Shown in pieces: positions 7,549 through 16,457 of a DNA stretch of 59,050 nucleotides. A program made the translations under genes and the position numbers. The notes below the pieces were generated by a model. The model saw nothing but the letters and a program-made list of their open reading frames with translations, was not told the origin of the DNA and made no database searches. The stretch is from Nocardioides sp. J54 (GTDB taxonomy: Bacteria; Actinomycetota; Actinomycetes; Propionibacteriales; Nocardioidaceae): positions 1 through 59,050 of the forward strand of contig NZ_JAER01000016.1 in NCBI RefSeq assembly GCF_000519005.1, in the 5' to 3' direction. How positions within the stretch are numbered: position 1 is the stretch's first letter; every line of letters starts with the position of its first letter.

Positions 7549-9416
7549 TTCTTCGGCTTGTCGCCCGCCGGCCCGGAGGTGGACAGCGCGGCGACGAAGG
7601 CCTCCTGGGGCACCTCGACGCGGCCGACCATCTTCATCCGCTTCTTGCCTTCCTTCTGCTTCTCGAGCAGCTTCCGCTTGCGGGTGATGTCACCGCCGTA
7701 GCACTTGGCGAGGACGTCCTTGCGGATGGCGCGGATGTTCTCGCGGGCGATGACCCGCGAGCCGATCGCCGCCTGGATCGGCACCTCGAACTGCTGGCGC
7801 GGGATGAGGTCCTTGAGCTTGCCGGCCATCATCACGCCGTACGAGTAGGCGGCGTCCTTGTGGATGATCGCCGAGAAGGCGTCGACGGCCTCGCCCTGGA
7901 GCAGGATGTCGACCTTGACCAGGTCGGCCGCCTGGTCGCCGGCGCGCTCGTAGTCGAGGGACGCGTAGCCCTTGGTGCGCGACTTCAGCTGGTCGAAGAA
8001 GTCGAAGACGATCTCGCCCATCGGCAGCGTGTAGCGCATCTCGACGCGGTCGGCGGAGAGGTAGTCCATGCCCTGCAGCGCGCCGCGCTTCTCCTGGCAC
8101 AGCTCCATGATCGTGCCGATGAAGTCGGAGGGGCTGAGGATGGTGGCCTTGACGACCGGCTCGCGGACCTCGGCGACCTTGCCGTCGGGGTACTCGCTCG
8201 GGTTGGTCACCTCGATGACCTTGCCGTCCTCCATGTGGACCTCGTAGACCACGTTGGGGGCGGTCGAGATCAGGTCGAGGTTGAACTCGCGCTCGAGGCG
8301 GTCACGGGTGATCTCCATGTGGAGCAGGCCGAGGAAGCCGCACCGGAAGCCGAAGCCGAGGGCGCCGGAGGTCTCGGGCTCGAAGGTGAGCGCCGCGTCG
8401 TTGAGCTGGAGCTTCTCCAGCGACTCGCGCAGCAGCGGGTAGTCGTCGCCGTCGATCGGGTAGAGCCCGGCGTAGACCATCGGGTTCGGGTGCTGGTAGC
8501 CGCCGAGCGGCTCGGTCGCGCCACCGTGCTGCGCGGTGACGGTGTCACCGACCCGCGACTGGCGCACGTCCTTCACGCCGGTGATCAGGTAGCCGACCTC
8601 GCCGACGCCGATCTCGCCCGCCTTGACCGGCTCCGGGCTGATCACGCCGACCTCGAGCATCTCGTGCACCGCGTTGGTCGACATCATCTTGATCCGGTCG
8701 CGGTGGGTGAGCTTGCCGTCGACCACGCGGACGTAGGTGACCACACCGCGGTAGGTGTCGTAGACCGAGTCGAAGATCAGCGCGCGCGCCGGGGCGTCCG
8801 CGTCGCCGACCGGCGCCGGGGTCTGCTTGACGATCTCGTTGAGGACCTTCTCGACGCCCATGCCCGTCTTGGCGCTCACCCGGAGCACGTCGTCGGGGTC
8901 GCAGCCGACGATGCCGGCCAGCTCCTCGGCGTACTTGTCGGGGTCGGCGCTGGGCAGGTCGATCTTGTTGAGCACCGGGATGATGTGCAGGTCCGCACCC
9001 ATCGCGAGGTAGAGGTTCGCCAGGGTCTGCGCCTCGATGCCCTGGGCGGCGTCGACGAGCAGGATCGCCGCCTCGCACGCCTGCAGCGAGCGGGACACCT
9101 CGTAGGTGAAGTCGACGTGGCCGGGGGTGTCGATCATGTTGAGGACGTAGGTGCCCGGCTCGGCGCCCTCCTCGTTGCCCTCGGTGACCGTCCACGGCAT
9201 CCGCACCGCCTGGGACTTGATCGTGATGCCGCGCTCGCGCTCGATGTCCATCCGGTCGAGGTACTGCGCCCGCGCCGCGCGCTCGTCGACGACACCCGTG
9301 AGCTGCAGCATCCGGTCGGCGAGGGTCGACTTGCCGTGGTCGATGTGCGCGATGATGCAGAAGTTGCGGATGATCGCGGGGTCGGTGTGACCCGGCTTGG
9401 GGGCGGAGATCGGCAT
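7545..9416 (-). CDS. lepA: Elongation factor 4 (LepA, back-translocating GTPase)
   Basis: A 623-residue translational GTPase. HIDHGKST at residues 24-31 is the G1 P-loop, RGITIKSQ is the switch I/G2 region, DTPGH is G3 and LNKIDLP is G4. The C-terminal half carries the LepA-specific domain, with [14 protein letters not shown] and [20 protein letters not shown] near the end. LepA acts on the ribosome in initiation/elongation quality control. The ATG at 9416 gives the usual family length. It is divergent from the phosphotransferase at 9507 and is the first gene of a coupled pair with the kinase-like gene at 7548. Confidence 0.97.
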   Translation of the reverse strand: MPISAPKPGHTDPAIIRNFCIIAHIDHGKSTLADRMLQLTGVVDERAARAQYLDRMDIERERGITIKSQAVRMPWTVTEGNEEGAEPGTYVLNMIDTPGHVDFTYEVSRSLQACEAAILLVDAAQGIEAQTLANLYLAMGADLHIIPVLNKIDLPSADPDKYAEELAGIVGCDPDDVLRVSAKTGMGVEKVLNEIVKQTPAPVGDADAPARALIFDSVYDTYRGVVTYVRVVDGKLTHRDRIKMMSTNAVHEMLEVGVISPEPVKAGEIGVGEVGYLITGVKDVRQSRVGDTVTAQHGGATEPLGGYQHPNPMVYAGLYPIDGDDYPLLRESLEKLQLNDAALTFEPETSGALGFGFRCGFLGLLHMEITRDRLEREFNLDLISTAPNVVYEVHMEDGKVIEVTNPSEYPDGKVAEVREPVVKATILSPSDFIGTIMELCQEKRGALQGMDYLSADRVEMRYTLPMGEIVFDFFDQLKSRTKGYASLDYERAGDQAADLVKVDILLQGEAVDAFSAIIHKDAAYSYGVMMAGKLKDLIPRQQFEVPIQAAIGSRVIARENIRAIRKDVLAKCYGGDITRKRKLLEKQKEGKKRMKMVGRVEVPQEAFVAALSTSGPAGDKPKK

Positions 9417-9506
9417 GATCCGCCCATTCTTCCAAAGCGCCGCGGGTTCGGTGAATCCAGACCGCCCCCTGGCGCACCGGCGGCACCGGGCCGCCATCAT
9501 GTGCGG

Positions 9507-10430
9507 GTGCTCCCGACTCGCATCCCCCACGGCCGGACCGCGCGACGCGTGGAGTGGGCGCACCTGCCGCCGGTCGTCCGGGCGGCGGTCGAGGGGCACC
9601 TCGGCGGGCCGGTCGTGGAGGCCGCGTCCCAGGGCGGCGGGTTCACCCCCGGCTTCGCGTCGGTGCTGACCTGCGCCGACGGCTCGCGCCACTTCGTCAA
9701 GGCCGCGTCCCTGAAGGCGCAGCGGACCTTCGCCGAGTCCTACCGCGAGGAGGCCCGCAAGCTGCGCGTGCTCCCGGAGGCAGCGCCGGCCCCGCGGCTG
9801 CGGTGGACCGACGAGGTGGCGGACTGGTTCCTGATGGGGATCGACCACGTCGACGGCCGGGCGCCGCACCGGCCGTGGACCGACGCCGACGTGGCCCTGG
9901 CCTCGGCGGCGCTCGTCGAGGCGGCCGAGGTGCTCACCCCCGCGCCGGCCGGCCTCGACCCCGCGGTCGACGAGCTCGCCTCGTGGGCCGGGCTGTGGCA
10001 GCGCATCGACCACCCGCGGGCCGCCGAGCTCGGCTCCCTCGCAGCCCGGTACGCCGACGTGGTCGGCGGCGACACGCTGGCCCACACCGACGTCCGCGAC
10101 GACAACATCCTGGTGCTCGACGAGGAGCGGGCCGTGCTCTGCGACTGGAACTGGCCGGTCGTGGGCGCCGCGTGGCTCGACTCCCTGCTCCTGCTCATCG
10201 GGCCGCGCGGGGACGGGCTCGACGTCGAGTCCCACATCGCCCGGCACCCCCTGCTGTCCGTCGTACCCGCTGACGACGTGGACGTCGCCCTGGCCCTGGT
10301 CCTCGGCTACTTCTCGGTCTCCGCGGACCAGCCGGTCCCGCCGACGTCGCCGCACCTGCGCGCGGCCCAGGCGTGGCAGCGCGACGTCCTCCACGACTGG
10401 CTGGCCGAGCGCCGCGGCTGGCAGCGATGA
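9507..10430 (+). CDS. Phosphotransferase of the APH/ChoK kinase fold
   Basis: A protein of about 307 residues with an intact APH-type catalytic core. [10 protein letters not shown] at residues 193-202 is the catalytic loop (D195, N200) and CDWNWP at 212-217 carries the metal-binding aspartate D213. FVKAASL near 63-69 holds the nucleotide-binding lysine. The substrate is unknown; family members phosphorylate aminoglycosides, homoserine, choline and other small alcohols. The start is uncertain: GTG at 9507 or GTG at 9501 are both in frame and neither has a good ribosome-binding site. It is divergent from lepA and ends at a small hairpin before rpsT. Unlike the kinase-like protein at 6742-7548, all key residues are present here. 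Confidence 0.8.
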   Translation: MLPTRIPHGRTARRVEWAHLPPVVRAAVEGHLGGPVVEAASQGGGFTPGFASVLTCADGSRHFVKAASLKAQRTFAESYREEARKLRVLPEAAPAPRLRWTDEVADWFLMGIDHVDGRAPHRPWTDADVALASAALVEAAEVLTPAPAGLDPAVDELASWAGLWQRIDHPRAAELGSLAARYADVVGGDTLAHTDVRDDNILVLDEERAVLCDWNWPVVGAAWLDSLLLLIGPRGDGLDVESHIARHPLLSVVPADDVDVALALVLGYFSVSADQPVPPTSPHLRAAQAWQRDVLHDWLAERRGWQR

Positions 10431-10450
10431 GCCGGGCGCGTCGGCCCGGC
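10431..10450 (+). terminator. Short GC hairpin after the phosphotransferase gene
   Basis: GCCGGGC, a 6-nt loop and GCCCGGC pair over 7 bp directly after the TGA of the phosphotransferase gene. ATTTGG follows, but there is no true U-run. It is a possible intrinsic terminator separating this gene from the rpsT promoter. Confidence 0.45.
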
Positions 10451-10456
10451 CGCGAT

Positions 10457-10486
10457 TTGGGGCGCCTGAACAGCCGCTGTTAGCCT
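10457..10486 (+). promoter_or_regulatory. Candidate promoter of rpsT
   Basis: TTGGGG (10457-10462) and TAGCCT (10481-10486) are spaced by 18 bp, an acceptable -35/-10 pair. This would give an mRNA leader of about 110 nt before the GTG of rpsT. The leader is long enough for S20 autoregulation, but no specific structure was identified. Confidence 0.45.
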
Positions 10487-10601
10487 TGCTGGTCGCGTCT
10501 CCGCGCACCCGTGCCTGCCCTCCGGGCGGCCCGGGATCCCCGCGGTCACGCGCTCCGGACCAGTCCAGACATCCACCCGAGAACGTAGAGGCGATTCACC
10601 C

Positions 10602-10862
10602 GTGGCCAACATCAAGAGCCAGATCAAGCGCAACAAGCAGAACGAGAAGCGTCACGAGCGCAACAAGGCCGTCAAGTCCGGCCTGAAGACCGCGATCCGC
10701 AAGTTCCGCGAGGCCGCCGAGGCCGGCGACAAGGACAACGCCGTCGCCCTGGCCCGCGAGGCCACCAAGCAGCTGGACAAGGCCGCCTCGAAGGGCGTCA
10801 TCCACAAGAACCAGGCTGCGAACCGCAAGTCCTCGATCTCCAAGCAGGCCGCCTCTCTCTGA
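10602..10862 (+). CDS. rpsT: 30S ribosomal protein S20
   Basis: 86 residues, very rich in lysine and arginine. It opens [20 protein letters not shown] and ends [10 protein letters not shown], the standard bS20 sequence. It binds 16S rRNA during early 30S assembly. The start codon is GTG at 10602, and MANIKSQ is the conserved N-terminus. The gene is monocistronic: it has its own candidate promoter and a strong bidirectional hairpin 40 bp downstream facing the convergent holA. Placement beside holA is common in actinobacteria. Confidence 0.98.
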   Translation: MANIKSQIKRNKQNEKRHERNKAVKSGLKTAIRKFREAAEAGDKDNAVALAREATKQLDKAASKGVIHKNQAANRKSSISKQAASL

Positions 10863-10874
10863 GCCCACTGCTCT

Positions 10875-10891
10875 GGCTCCGGTCCGGAGCC
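10875..10891 (+). terminator. Small hairpin after rpsT
   Basis: GGCTCCG, loop GTC, CGGAGCC: a perfect 7-bp stem 12 nt after the rpsT stop. It precedes the stronger hairpin at 10901 and may form a tandem terminator with it. Confidence 0.5.
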
Positions 10892-10900
10892 ATCACGTCG

Positions 10901-10928
10901 AAGGGAGTCCCCGTCAGGGGGCTCCCTT
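10901..10928. terminator. Bidirectional terminator between convergent rpsT and holA
   Basis: A 12-bp stem (10901-10912 with 10917-10928, one G-T pair) with a GTCA loop. CCGTGATTTCT follows on the plus strand. Its position between two convergent genes fits a shared terminator. Confidence 0.8.
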
Positions 10929-10949
10929 CCGTGATTTCTGCTCCCGGCG

Positions 10950-11921
10950 CTACCGGGTCCGCAGCGCGGTGATCGTCAGGACCAGCCGCTCGAGGGCGTA
11001 CGACGCGTCGCTGGCCGCGCCCTTGATGTCGGCGTCGGCCTGGGCGACTGCGCGCACGGCCCGGGCGAGGCCGGCCTCCGACCAGCCGCGGGCCTGCTCG
11101 CGCAACGAGCGCAGCTTCCACGGCGGCACGCCCACCTCGCGGGCGAGGTCGGCGTCGCGCATCCCGCGCGGCGCGCTGACCAGCCGGGCGAGGCCACGGG
11201 CGCTGCCGGCGAAGGCGGAGGTGATCAGCACCGAGGCGGTGCCGGCGTCGAGGGCCCAGCGCAGCTCCTCCAGCGCGACCTGGCCGCGGCCGGCGAACGC
11301 CGCGTCGGCGACGGCGAAGGACTTGGCCTCGGCGCGGCCACCGAAGTAGCGACGGACCTGCGCCTCGCTGATCCGCTCCCCCGGGAAGTCGTTGGTGAGC
11401 TGGCTGGCCGCGCCGGCGAGCGAGCGCAGGTCGCGGCCGATGGCCTCGATGAGCACGTCGGCGGCCTCGCGGTCGATGCTGGCGCCGTACCTGCGGACCT
11501 CGTTGGCGACGAAGCCCGGGAAGTCGGAGGGCCTGAGCTCCTCGGACTTGTGCTCGGTGACCGTCTTCAGCTTGCGCAGCTTGTTGAGGACTCCGCTGCC
11601 CTTCTGCCCGCCACCGTGCACGAGTACGAGGGCGACCTCGTCGGCCGGGGCGGCGGCGTAGGCGAGCAGTCCGTCCACCGACTCGTCAGGCAGGTTCTCC
11701 AGGCCGCGGACGACGACGCACCGCACGGCCGAGAACAGCGAGGGCGCGGACATCTCGCCCAGCGAGGCGAGGGTGAGGTCGGCGGCGGGGCTGTCGGCGA
11801 ACTCCGCCTCCGGGTCGTGCTCGCGCACCGCGGCCTTGACCTCGTCGACGGTGCGGGCGCCGAGGAACTCCTCCTTGCCGGTGACCAGGATGACCCGTCC
11901 CAACACGTCAGCGGCCCGCAT
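10950..11921 (-). CDS. holA: DNA polymerase III subunit delta
   Basis: 323 residues. VILVTGKEEFL near the N-terminus is the degenerate P-loop region of the clamp-loader delta subunit. FSAVRCVVVRGLENL, a KLRKLKTV segment and DFPGFVANEVRRYG follow, matching HolA of actinobacteria. Delta opens the beta clamp for loading on DNA. The ATG at 11921 has GGGAGG 8 nt upstream; the in-frame codon at 11939 has no such site. It lies 33 bp after the comEC stop on the same strand, the common comEA-comEC-holA order, and may be read from upstream. Confidence 0.93.
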   Translation of the reverse strand: MRAADVLGRVILVTGKEEFLGARTVDEVKAAVREHDPEAEFADSPAADLTLASLGEMSAPSLFSAVRCVVVRGLENLPDESVDGLLAYAAAPADEVALVLVHGGGQKGSGVLNKLRKLKTVTEHKSEELRPSDFPGFVANEVRRYGASIDREAADVLIEAIGRDLRSLAGAASQLTNDFPGERISEAQVRRYFGGRAEAKSFAVADAAFAGRGQVALEELRWALDAGTASVLITSAFAGSARGLARLVSAPRGMRDADLAREVGVPPWKLRSLREQARGWSEAGLARAVRAVAQADADIKGAASDASYALERLVLTITALRTR

Positions 11922-11954
11922 GGAGCCAGCCTCCCACACCGTCCCGACGGTGGT

Positions 11955-14288
11955 TCACCGGGCGGCGACCCGCAGGCCGTCGTCGTCGACGACGACCGCG
12001 ACGTCGCCGTCGTCGTCGGTGCGTCCCACCTGGGCGCCGACCGACCTGAGGTGCTCGAGCAGCGGTCCCGAGGGGTGGCCGTAGTCGTTGTCGGCACCTG
12101 CGGACACCAGCGCCGCCTCGGGCTGCAGGGAGGCCAGCCACCGCTCGTCCTGGTGCCGGCTGCCGTGGTGCGGGACCTTGAGCACGTCGACGTCGAGCCC
12201 GGGCAACCGACGGGCGAGGGCGGCCTGCGCGGTCGGCTCGACGTCCCCGGTGAGCAGGGCGCGCACGCCGGCCACCTCGACCAGCAGCACCACGCTGGCG
12301 TCGTTGGCCCCGCTGCCCGCCGCGCCCGGGGAGGGGTGGACGACCTGCACCGTCGCCTCGCCGACGCGCCGGGCCGCCCCGTAGGCCCCCACCTGCACCG
12401 GCACGTCGGCGCGGTCGAGGGTGCGACGGACCGCGGCCGCAGCCCCGGGTGGGTCGTCGACCGGCGAGACCTCCACCGCAGCCACCCGCCGGTCCCGCAG
12501 CACCCCCGGCAACCCGTCGACGTGGTCGGCGTGGAAGTGGGTGAGCACCAGCAGGGGCACGTCGCGGACCCCCAGACGGTCGAGGCAGCCGGCCACCGCG
12601 TCCGGGTCGGGACCGGCGTCCACCACGACCGCCGCGGCCGGTCCGGCCCGGACGACGAGGGCGTCGCCCTGGCCGACGTCGCACGCGACCAGCACCCACC
12701 CTGCCGGCGGCCAGCCCGCCGCAGGCGCCGACCACGGCCGGCCCGGCACCCCGAGGACGACGAGGAGGAGCAGCACGGCCGCCGACACGCTGGGGCCCCG
12801 TCGCCGGGCGAGCCGGGGCAGCGCCACCGCCACGGCCACGCACACCACCGCCAGCGCCCCGACCGCGACGGGGCCGCTCCCCCACGGCACCGCCGCGCCG
12901 GGCAGGTCGGCGCCGTGGCGGGCGACCTCGACCACCCACGCGACGCACCACGCCGCCACCGTCCCGACGGCGGCGCCGAGCGCAGGCACGACCAGGCCCA
13001 CCAGCCCTGCCCCCAGGCCGAGCACCGTGGCCGGGCCGACGGCGGGCCCGGCCAGCAGGTTCGCCGCGACCGCGACGAGGCTGACCTGGCCCGAGAGCAC
13101 GGCGATGACCGGCGTGCAGGCGAGCTGGGCCGCGGTCGGGACCGCCACCGCCTCGGCGAGCCCGCGCGGCAACCACCGGGCGAGCGCCGACGAGAGCGGC
13201 GGGCCGAGGAGCACGATCCCGCTCGTCGCCAGCACCGAGAGCGCGAAGCCCGCCGACGTGGCCAGTCCGGGGTCGAGGAGCAGGAGGACCACGAGCGCGA
13301 CGCCGAGGGCGCGCAGGCCGCGGCGCCGACCGTCCGGGCCGAACGCGAACAGCCCGACGGTGCCCATCGCCGCCGCTCGGAGGACGCTCGGCTCGGTGCG
13401 CGTGAGCAGCACGAAGCCGACGATGCCCGCCAGCCCGACCAGCACCAGCCACCTCCCCCGCACGCCGACGAGACGGGCGGCGAGCAGCAGGGCGCCGACG
13501 ACGAGGGTGAGGTTGGTGCCGCTCACCGCGGTCAGGTGGGTCAGCCCGGTCACCCGGAAGTCGGACTCCACCTCGGCGGGGAGGCCGGCGTCGTCGCCGG
13601 TCACCAGCGCGGGCACCAGGCCCGCCTGGGCCGGGGGTCGGTCGGCCACGGCGTCGCGGATGGAGGCTCGCACCGCGCCGGCGGCTCGCCACCACGGGTC
13701 GGGGTCACGGATCCGCACCGGCGCCCGGTCGGCGAGGAGCAGGGCCACCACGTGACGGTCCTCCGCGGGCGCCAGTCGCCCCTCCGCCGCGACCCGCTCG
13801 CCGAGCTCGGTGCGCGCCCAGCTCGCCCCGCCCAGCACGACCAGCGTCGCGCCCAGCACCTGCCGGACGCCGCGGACGGTCACCTCCTGCACCCGCAGCC
13901 GCACCACGAACCGGTCCCCGAAGCGACCCTCGACCGGCCGCGGGTCGGAGACGACGGTGGCGACGAGGTCGGCCGTCGCCCGCTCCTCGGCCCACGCGCC
14001 GAGCGGGTTGGCCGCGACGGCTGCCTGGCGCAGCAGGGCGGAGGACAGCACGGCGGCAGCGATGCCCAGCGCCGCCAGGCACCAGCGCCGCCGGGGACCG
14101 GACCGGCCGTTCCTCGCCGATCTCCCGGACCTGCCGGGCACGAGGACCACCGATGCCGCGAGCACCAGCGGCGCCCAGCACCACGCCCCGGCGTGCGCGG
14201 CGGCGATCCCGGCGAGCCACGCCACCAGGCCGAGGGCCGGGAGCCGGGGGTCGTGCCGTGGGGACGCCCGGGGCGGCGCCTCACCCAC
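11955..14288 (-). CDS. comEC: ComEC/Rec2 competence channel protein with metallo-beta-lactamase domain
   Basis: 777 residues. The N-terminal third has several hydrophobic segments and an OB-like soluble stretch, and the middle is the ComEC competence core (TGLTHLTAVSGTNLTLVVGA). LTHFHADHVDG at about residues 580-590 is the HxHxDH zinc motif of a C-terminal metallo-beta-lactamase domain. ComEC forms the inner-membrane channel for incoming single-stranded DNA, and the C-terminal domain is thought to act as a nuclease. The start is GTG at 14288. An HPP-CBS gene begins only 28 bp away on the opposite strand and separates comEC from comEA. Confidence 0.93.
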   Translation of the reverse strand: MGEAPPRASPRHDPRLPALGLVAWLAGIAAAHAGAWCWAPLVLAASVVLVPGRSGRSARNGRSGPRRRWCLAALGIAAAVLSSALLRQAAVAANPLGAWAEERATADLVATVVSDPRPVEGRFGDRFVVRLRVQEVTVRGVRQVLGATLVVLGGASWARTELGERVAAEGRLAPAEDRHVVALLLADRAPVRIRDPDPWWRAAGAVRASIRDAVADRPPAQAGLVPALVTGDDAGLPAEVESDFRVTGLTHLTAVSGTNLTLVVGALLLAARLVGVRGRWLVLVGLAGIVGFVLLTRTEPSVLRAAAMGTVGLFAFGPDGRRRGLRALGVALVVLLLLDPGLATSAGFALSVLATSGIVLLGPPLSSALARWLPRGLAEAVAVPTAAQLACTPVIAVLSGQVSLVAVAANLLAGPAVGPATVLGLGAGLVGLVVPALGAAVGTVAAWCVAWVVEVARHGADLPGAAVPWGSGPVAVGALAVVCVAVAVALPRLARRRGPSVSAAVLLLLVVLGVPGRPWSAPAAGWPPAGWVLVACDVGQGDALVVRAGPAAAVVVDAGPDPDAVAGCLDRLGVRDVPLLVLTHFHADHVDGLPGVLRDRRVAAVEVSPVDDPPGAAAAVRRTLDRADVPVQVGAYGAARRVGEATVQVVHPSPGAAGSGANDASVVLLVEVAGVRALLTGDVEPTAQAALARRLPGLDVDVLKVPHHGSRHQDERWLASLQPEAALVSAGADNDYGHPSGPLLEHLRSVGAQVGRTDDDGDVAVVVDDDGLRVAAR

Positions 14289-14303
14289 GACGCGCCGTCC
14301 TCG

Positions 14304-14309
14304 TAGGGT
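14304..14309 (+). promoter_or_regulatory. Leaderless-type -10 box of the HPP-CBS gene
   Basis: TAGGGT ends 7 nt before the GTG at 14317, the spacing expected if transcription starts at the start codon. It lies in the 28-bp gap shared with the comEC start. Confidence 0.55.
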
Positions 14310-14316
14310 GGCGGCC

Positions 14317-15351
14317 GTGACCCGCTACTCCGCACCCGAGCTGGCGCGCGGTGCGCTCGGTGCCCTCGTCGGGATCGCCGTCGCCGGGGCCACCGCCCGT
14401 GCGGTCCCGGGCGGTCCGGAGATGCTGCCCTTCATCGTGGCGCCGATGGGTGCCTGCGCGGTGCTGCTCTTCGCGGTGCCCGCGAGTCCGCTGGCGCAGC
14501 CCTGGCCGGTGCTCGGCGGCAACGTCATCTCGACCGCGGTCGGCCTCGGTGCACACTGGCTGGTCGACGACGTCCTGCTGGCCGCTGCCCTCGGGGTCGG
14601 CGCCGCGATCGGCGTGATGATGCTGCTCGGGTGCCTCCACCCGCCGGGCGGTGCCTGCGCGCTGCTGGCCGCGACGGCCACCCCGGAGATCCACGACCAG
14701 GGCATCCTCTTCGCGCTCGCCCCGGTCGCCGTCAACACGGTCGCCCTGCTGGCCATCGCGGTCGCGGTCAACAACCTGACCGGCCGCCGCTACCCGCACC
14801 GGCCGGCGCCACCCGCCCCGCCCGGTGCCGCCACCGAGCTCGGCATCACGACGCCGGACGTCGAGGAGGCGATGAAGCGGCTCGCCGACCGGCTCGACGT
14901 GCTGCCCGCCGACGTCGTGGCGATCGTCCGGGACGCGGAGACCCATGCCCTCGACCGCAGGCTCGGCTCGATCCCGGTCTCCCGGATCATGAACCGCGAC
15001 GTCGCGGTGGCCCACCCGTTCGAGTCGATCTACCGGGCACGGACGCTGATCGTGCAGCGGCAGGTCAAGACGCTGCCGGTCGTGGACGAGGAACGGCGGG
15101 TGATCGGCGTGGTGTCGATCATCGACCTGTTCACCCGCGACCTGGTCGAGCTCGAGACCGTCGAGTCGATCATGCGCACCGAGGTGACCACCATCCGTGA
15201 GGACACCCCCGTCGCCGAGCTGGTGCCGGCGATGACGTCGGAGGGCTACAAGAACGTCCCTGTCGTCGACGCGGAGGACCGGCTCGTCGGGATGATCACC
15301 CGCGGCGAGCTGATCGCCGTGCTGCACCGGGCACTGCTCGGCGCCACCTGA
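14317..15351 (+). CDS. HPP-family membrane protein with tandem CBS domains
   Basis: 344 residues. Residues 1-160 are hydrophobic with four or so helices and the sequence GCLHPPGGACAL, the HPP signature. Residues from about 220 to 340 hold a CBS pair: VSRIMNRDVAVA with VKTLPVVDEERRVIGVVS, then VESIMRTEVTTI with KNVPVVDAEDRLVGMITR. HPP proteins are implicated in nitrite or anion transport in some bacteria and plant plastids. The CBS pair suggests adenine-nucleotide sensing. The GTG at 14317 fits a leaderless transcript. It lies on the opposite strand between comEC and comEA, splitting a normally contiguous operon. Confidence 0.88.
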   Translation: MTRYSAPELARGALGALVGIAVAGATARAVPGGPEMLPFIVAPMGACAVLLFAVPASPLAQPWPVLGGNVISTAVGLGAHWLVDDVLLAAALGVGAAIGVMMLLGCLHPPGGACALLAATATPEIHDQGILFALAPVAVNTVALLAIAVAVNNLTGRRYPHRPAPPAPPGAATELGITTPDVEEAMKRLADRLDVLPADVVAIVRDAETHALDRRLGSIPVSRIMNRDVAVAHPFESIYRARTLIVQRQVKTLPVVDEERRVIGVVSIIDLFTRDLVELETVESIMRTEVTTIREDTPVAELVPAMTSEGYKNVPVVDAEDRLVGMITRGELIAVLHRALLGAT

Positions 15352-15386
15352 GGCGACCCGGCGCCCGGCAGGGGTCACCCCGTCAG

Positions 15387-16328
15387 TCACACCGTCACCA
15401 GCGGGGCGAGCCGGGCCAGCGTCTTCTCCCCGATCCCGTCGACCTCGAGCAGCTCGTCGACGCTGGTGAAGCCTCCGTGCTGCTCCCGCCACGCGATGAT
15501 CGCCTGGCCGGTGACGGGACCCACGCCCGGCAGGGTCTCGAGCTCCGCCTGACCGGCGAGGTTGAGGTTGACCGGCACCGCGGCGGGCGCCCCGGGGACG
15601 GCAGGACTGCCGTCGGGGCCTGGCGCACCGGCGGGCGGGCCAGGCCGTCCGACCACGACCTGCTCCCCGTCGACCAGCACCCGGGCGAGGTTGAGCGAGG
15701 TCAGGTCGACGCCCTTGCGCGCCCCGCCCGCGGCCTGGAGGGCGTCGGTGACCCGGGCGCCCGCATCGAGGACGACGATCCCGGGCCGACGCACCTTGCC
15801 GGCGACGTCGACGGTCACGGTCCCGCCGCCTGACCCACCCGTCGCGGACGACGACGCTGCCGCCGTCGGTGAGGGCAACGGGACCAGTGCCGGCACCGGC
15901 TCCGCACTGACCGGTGCGACCGCCGGCCCCGGGTCGTCGCGCACCACCCACCAGGTGGTCACCGCGAGCCCGAGCGCGACCACCACCGCGACGACGGCCA
16001 CGTGGGCCGGCGCGAGGGACGGCAGCCCCGGCACGCGGGCCGCGACCGGTCCGCGCCGCCGTCGGGCAGCGTGCCGTCCGGGGGTCGGGACGACGGGCGG
16101 CTCCGGCGGCACCACCCCCGGGGCCGCGACGGCCGCAGGAGCGGTGCTGCCCCGGTCGGCCACCCGGGTGTGGTCGGCCCACCACGCCTGGCCCGTCGCC
16201 ACCGCAGTGTCGTCGGCCACCTCCGGGGCGACGTCGGCCGTGCCGGACCGACCTCCGCCGGCACCAGCGGCGATCAGGGCCAGGCGACGGGCGGCCGCCT
16301 CGTCCGCGGGAGGGCGTCGGGAGTGCAT
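15387..16328 (-). CDS. comEA: ComEA-type DNA-binding protein
   Basis: 313 residues. A charged, proline-rich cytoplasmic segment (1-105) is followed by one membrane helix (about 108-127, VAVVAVVVALGLAVTTWWVV). A low-complexity Ser/Gly linker, an SLBB/competence domain (VTVDVAGKVRRPGIVVLDAG) and a C-terminal helix-hairpin-helix domain (LETLPGVGPVTGQAIIAWR, VDGIGEKTLARL) follow. ComEA binds incoming double-stranded DNA outside the membrane. The start is preceded by TAGCGT plus 6 nt, a leaderless-type promoter. It is separated from comEC by the HPP-CBS gene on the other strand, so each com gene needs its own promoter. Confidence 0.92.
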   Translation of the reverse strand: MHSRRPPADEAAARRLALIAAGAGGGRSGTADVAPEVADDTAVATGQAWWADHTRVADRGSTAPAAVAAPGVVPPEPPVVPTPGRHAARRRRGPVAARVPGLPSLAPAHVAVVAVVVALGLAVTTWWVVRDDPGPAVAPVSAEPVPALVPLPSPTAAASSSATGGSGGGTVTVDVAGKVRRPGIVVLDAGARVTDALQAAGGARKGVDLTSLNLARVLVDGEQVVVGRPGPPAGAPGPDGSPAVPGAPAAVPVNLNLAGQAELETLPGVGPVTGQAIIAWREQHGGFTSVDELLEVDGIGEKTLARLAPLVTV

Positions 16329-16334
16329 GGCGGC

Positions 16335-16340
16335 ACGCTA
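16335..16340 (-). promoter_or_regulatory. Leaderless-type -10 box of comEA
   Basis: On the minus strand TAGCGT is followed by GCCGCC and then the ATG of comEA at 16328, the 6-nt spacing of leaderless actinobacterial promoters. Confidence 0.55.
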
Positions 16341-16378
16341 GGCGCCCTCAGGGGAGGTCCCGCCGGCCGCGGCGACAG

Positions 16379-16418
16379 CCTGTGGACGGGCACCGCGCCG
16401 GTCGCGACCTGTGGACGG
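16379..16418. repeat. Two CCTGTGGACGG direct repeats (DnaA-box-like)
   Basis: CCTGTGGACGG occurs at 16379-16389 and again at 16408-16418, 29 bp apart, in the gap between comEA and degV. The inner GTCCACA (minus strand) equals seven bases of the high-GC DnaA box TTGTCCACA. The two flanking bases differ, so function is uncertain. Confidence 0.35.
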
Positions 16419-16457
16419 TTCGCGGCTGTCCGTGGGGCTACCGGTGACGCAGGTGCA

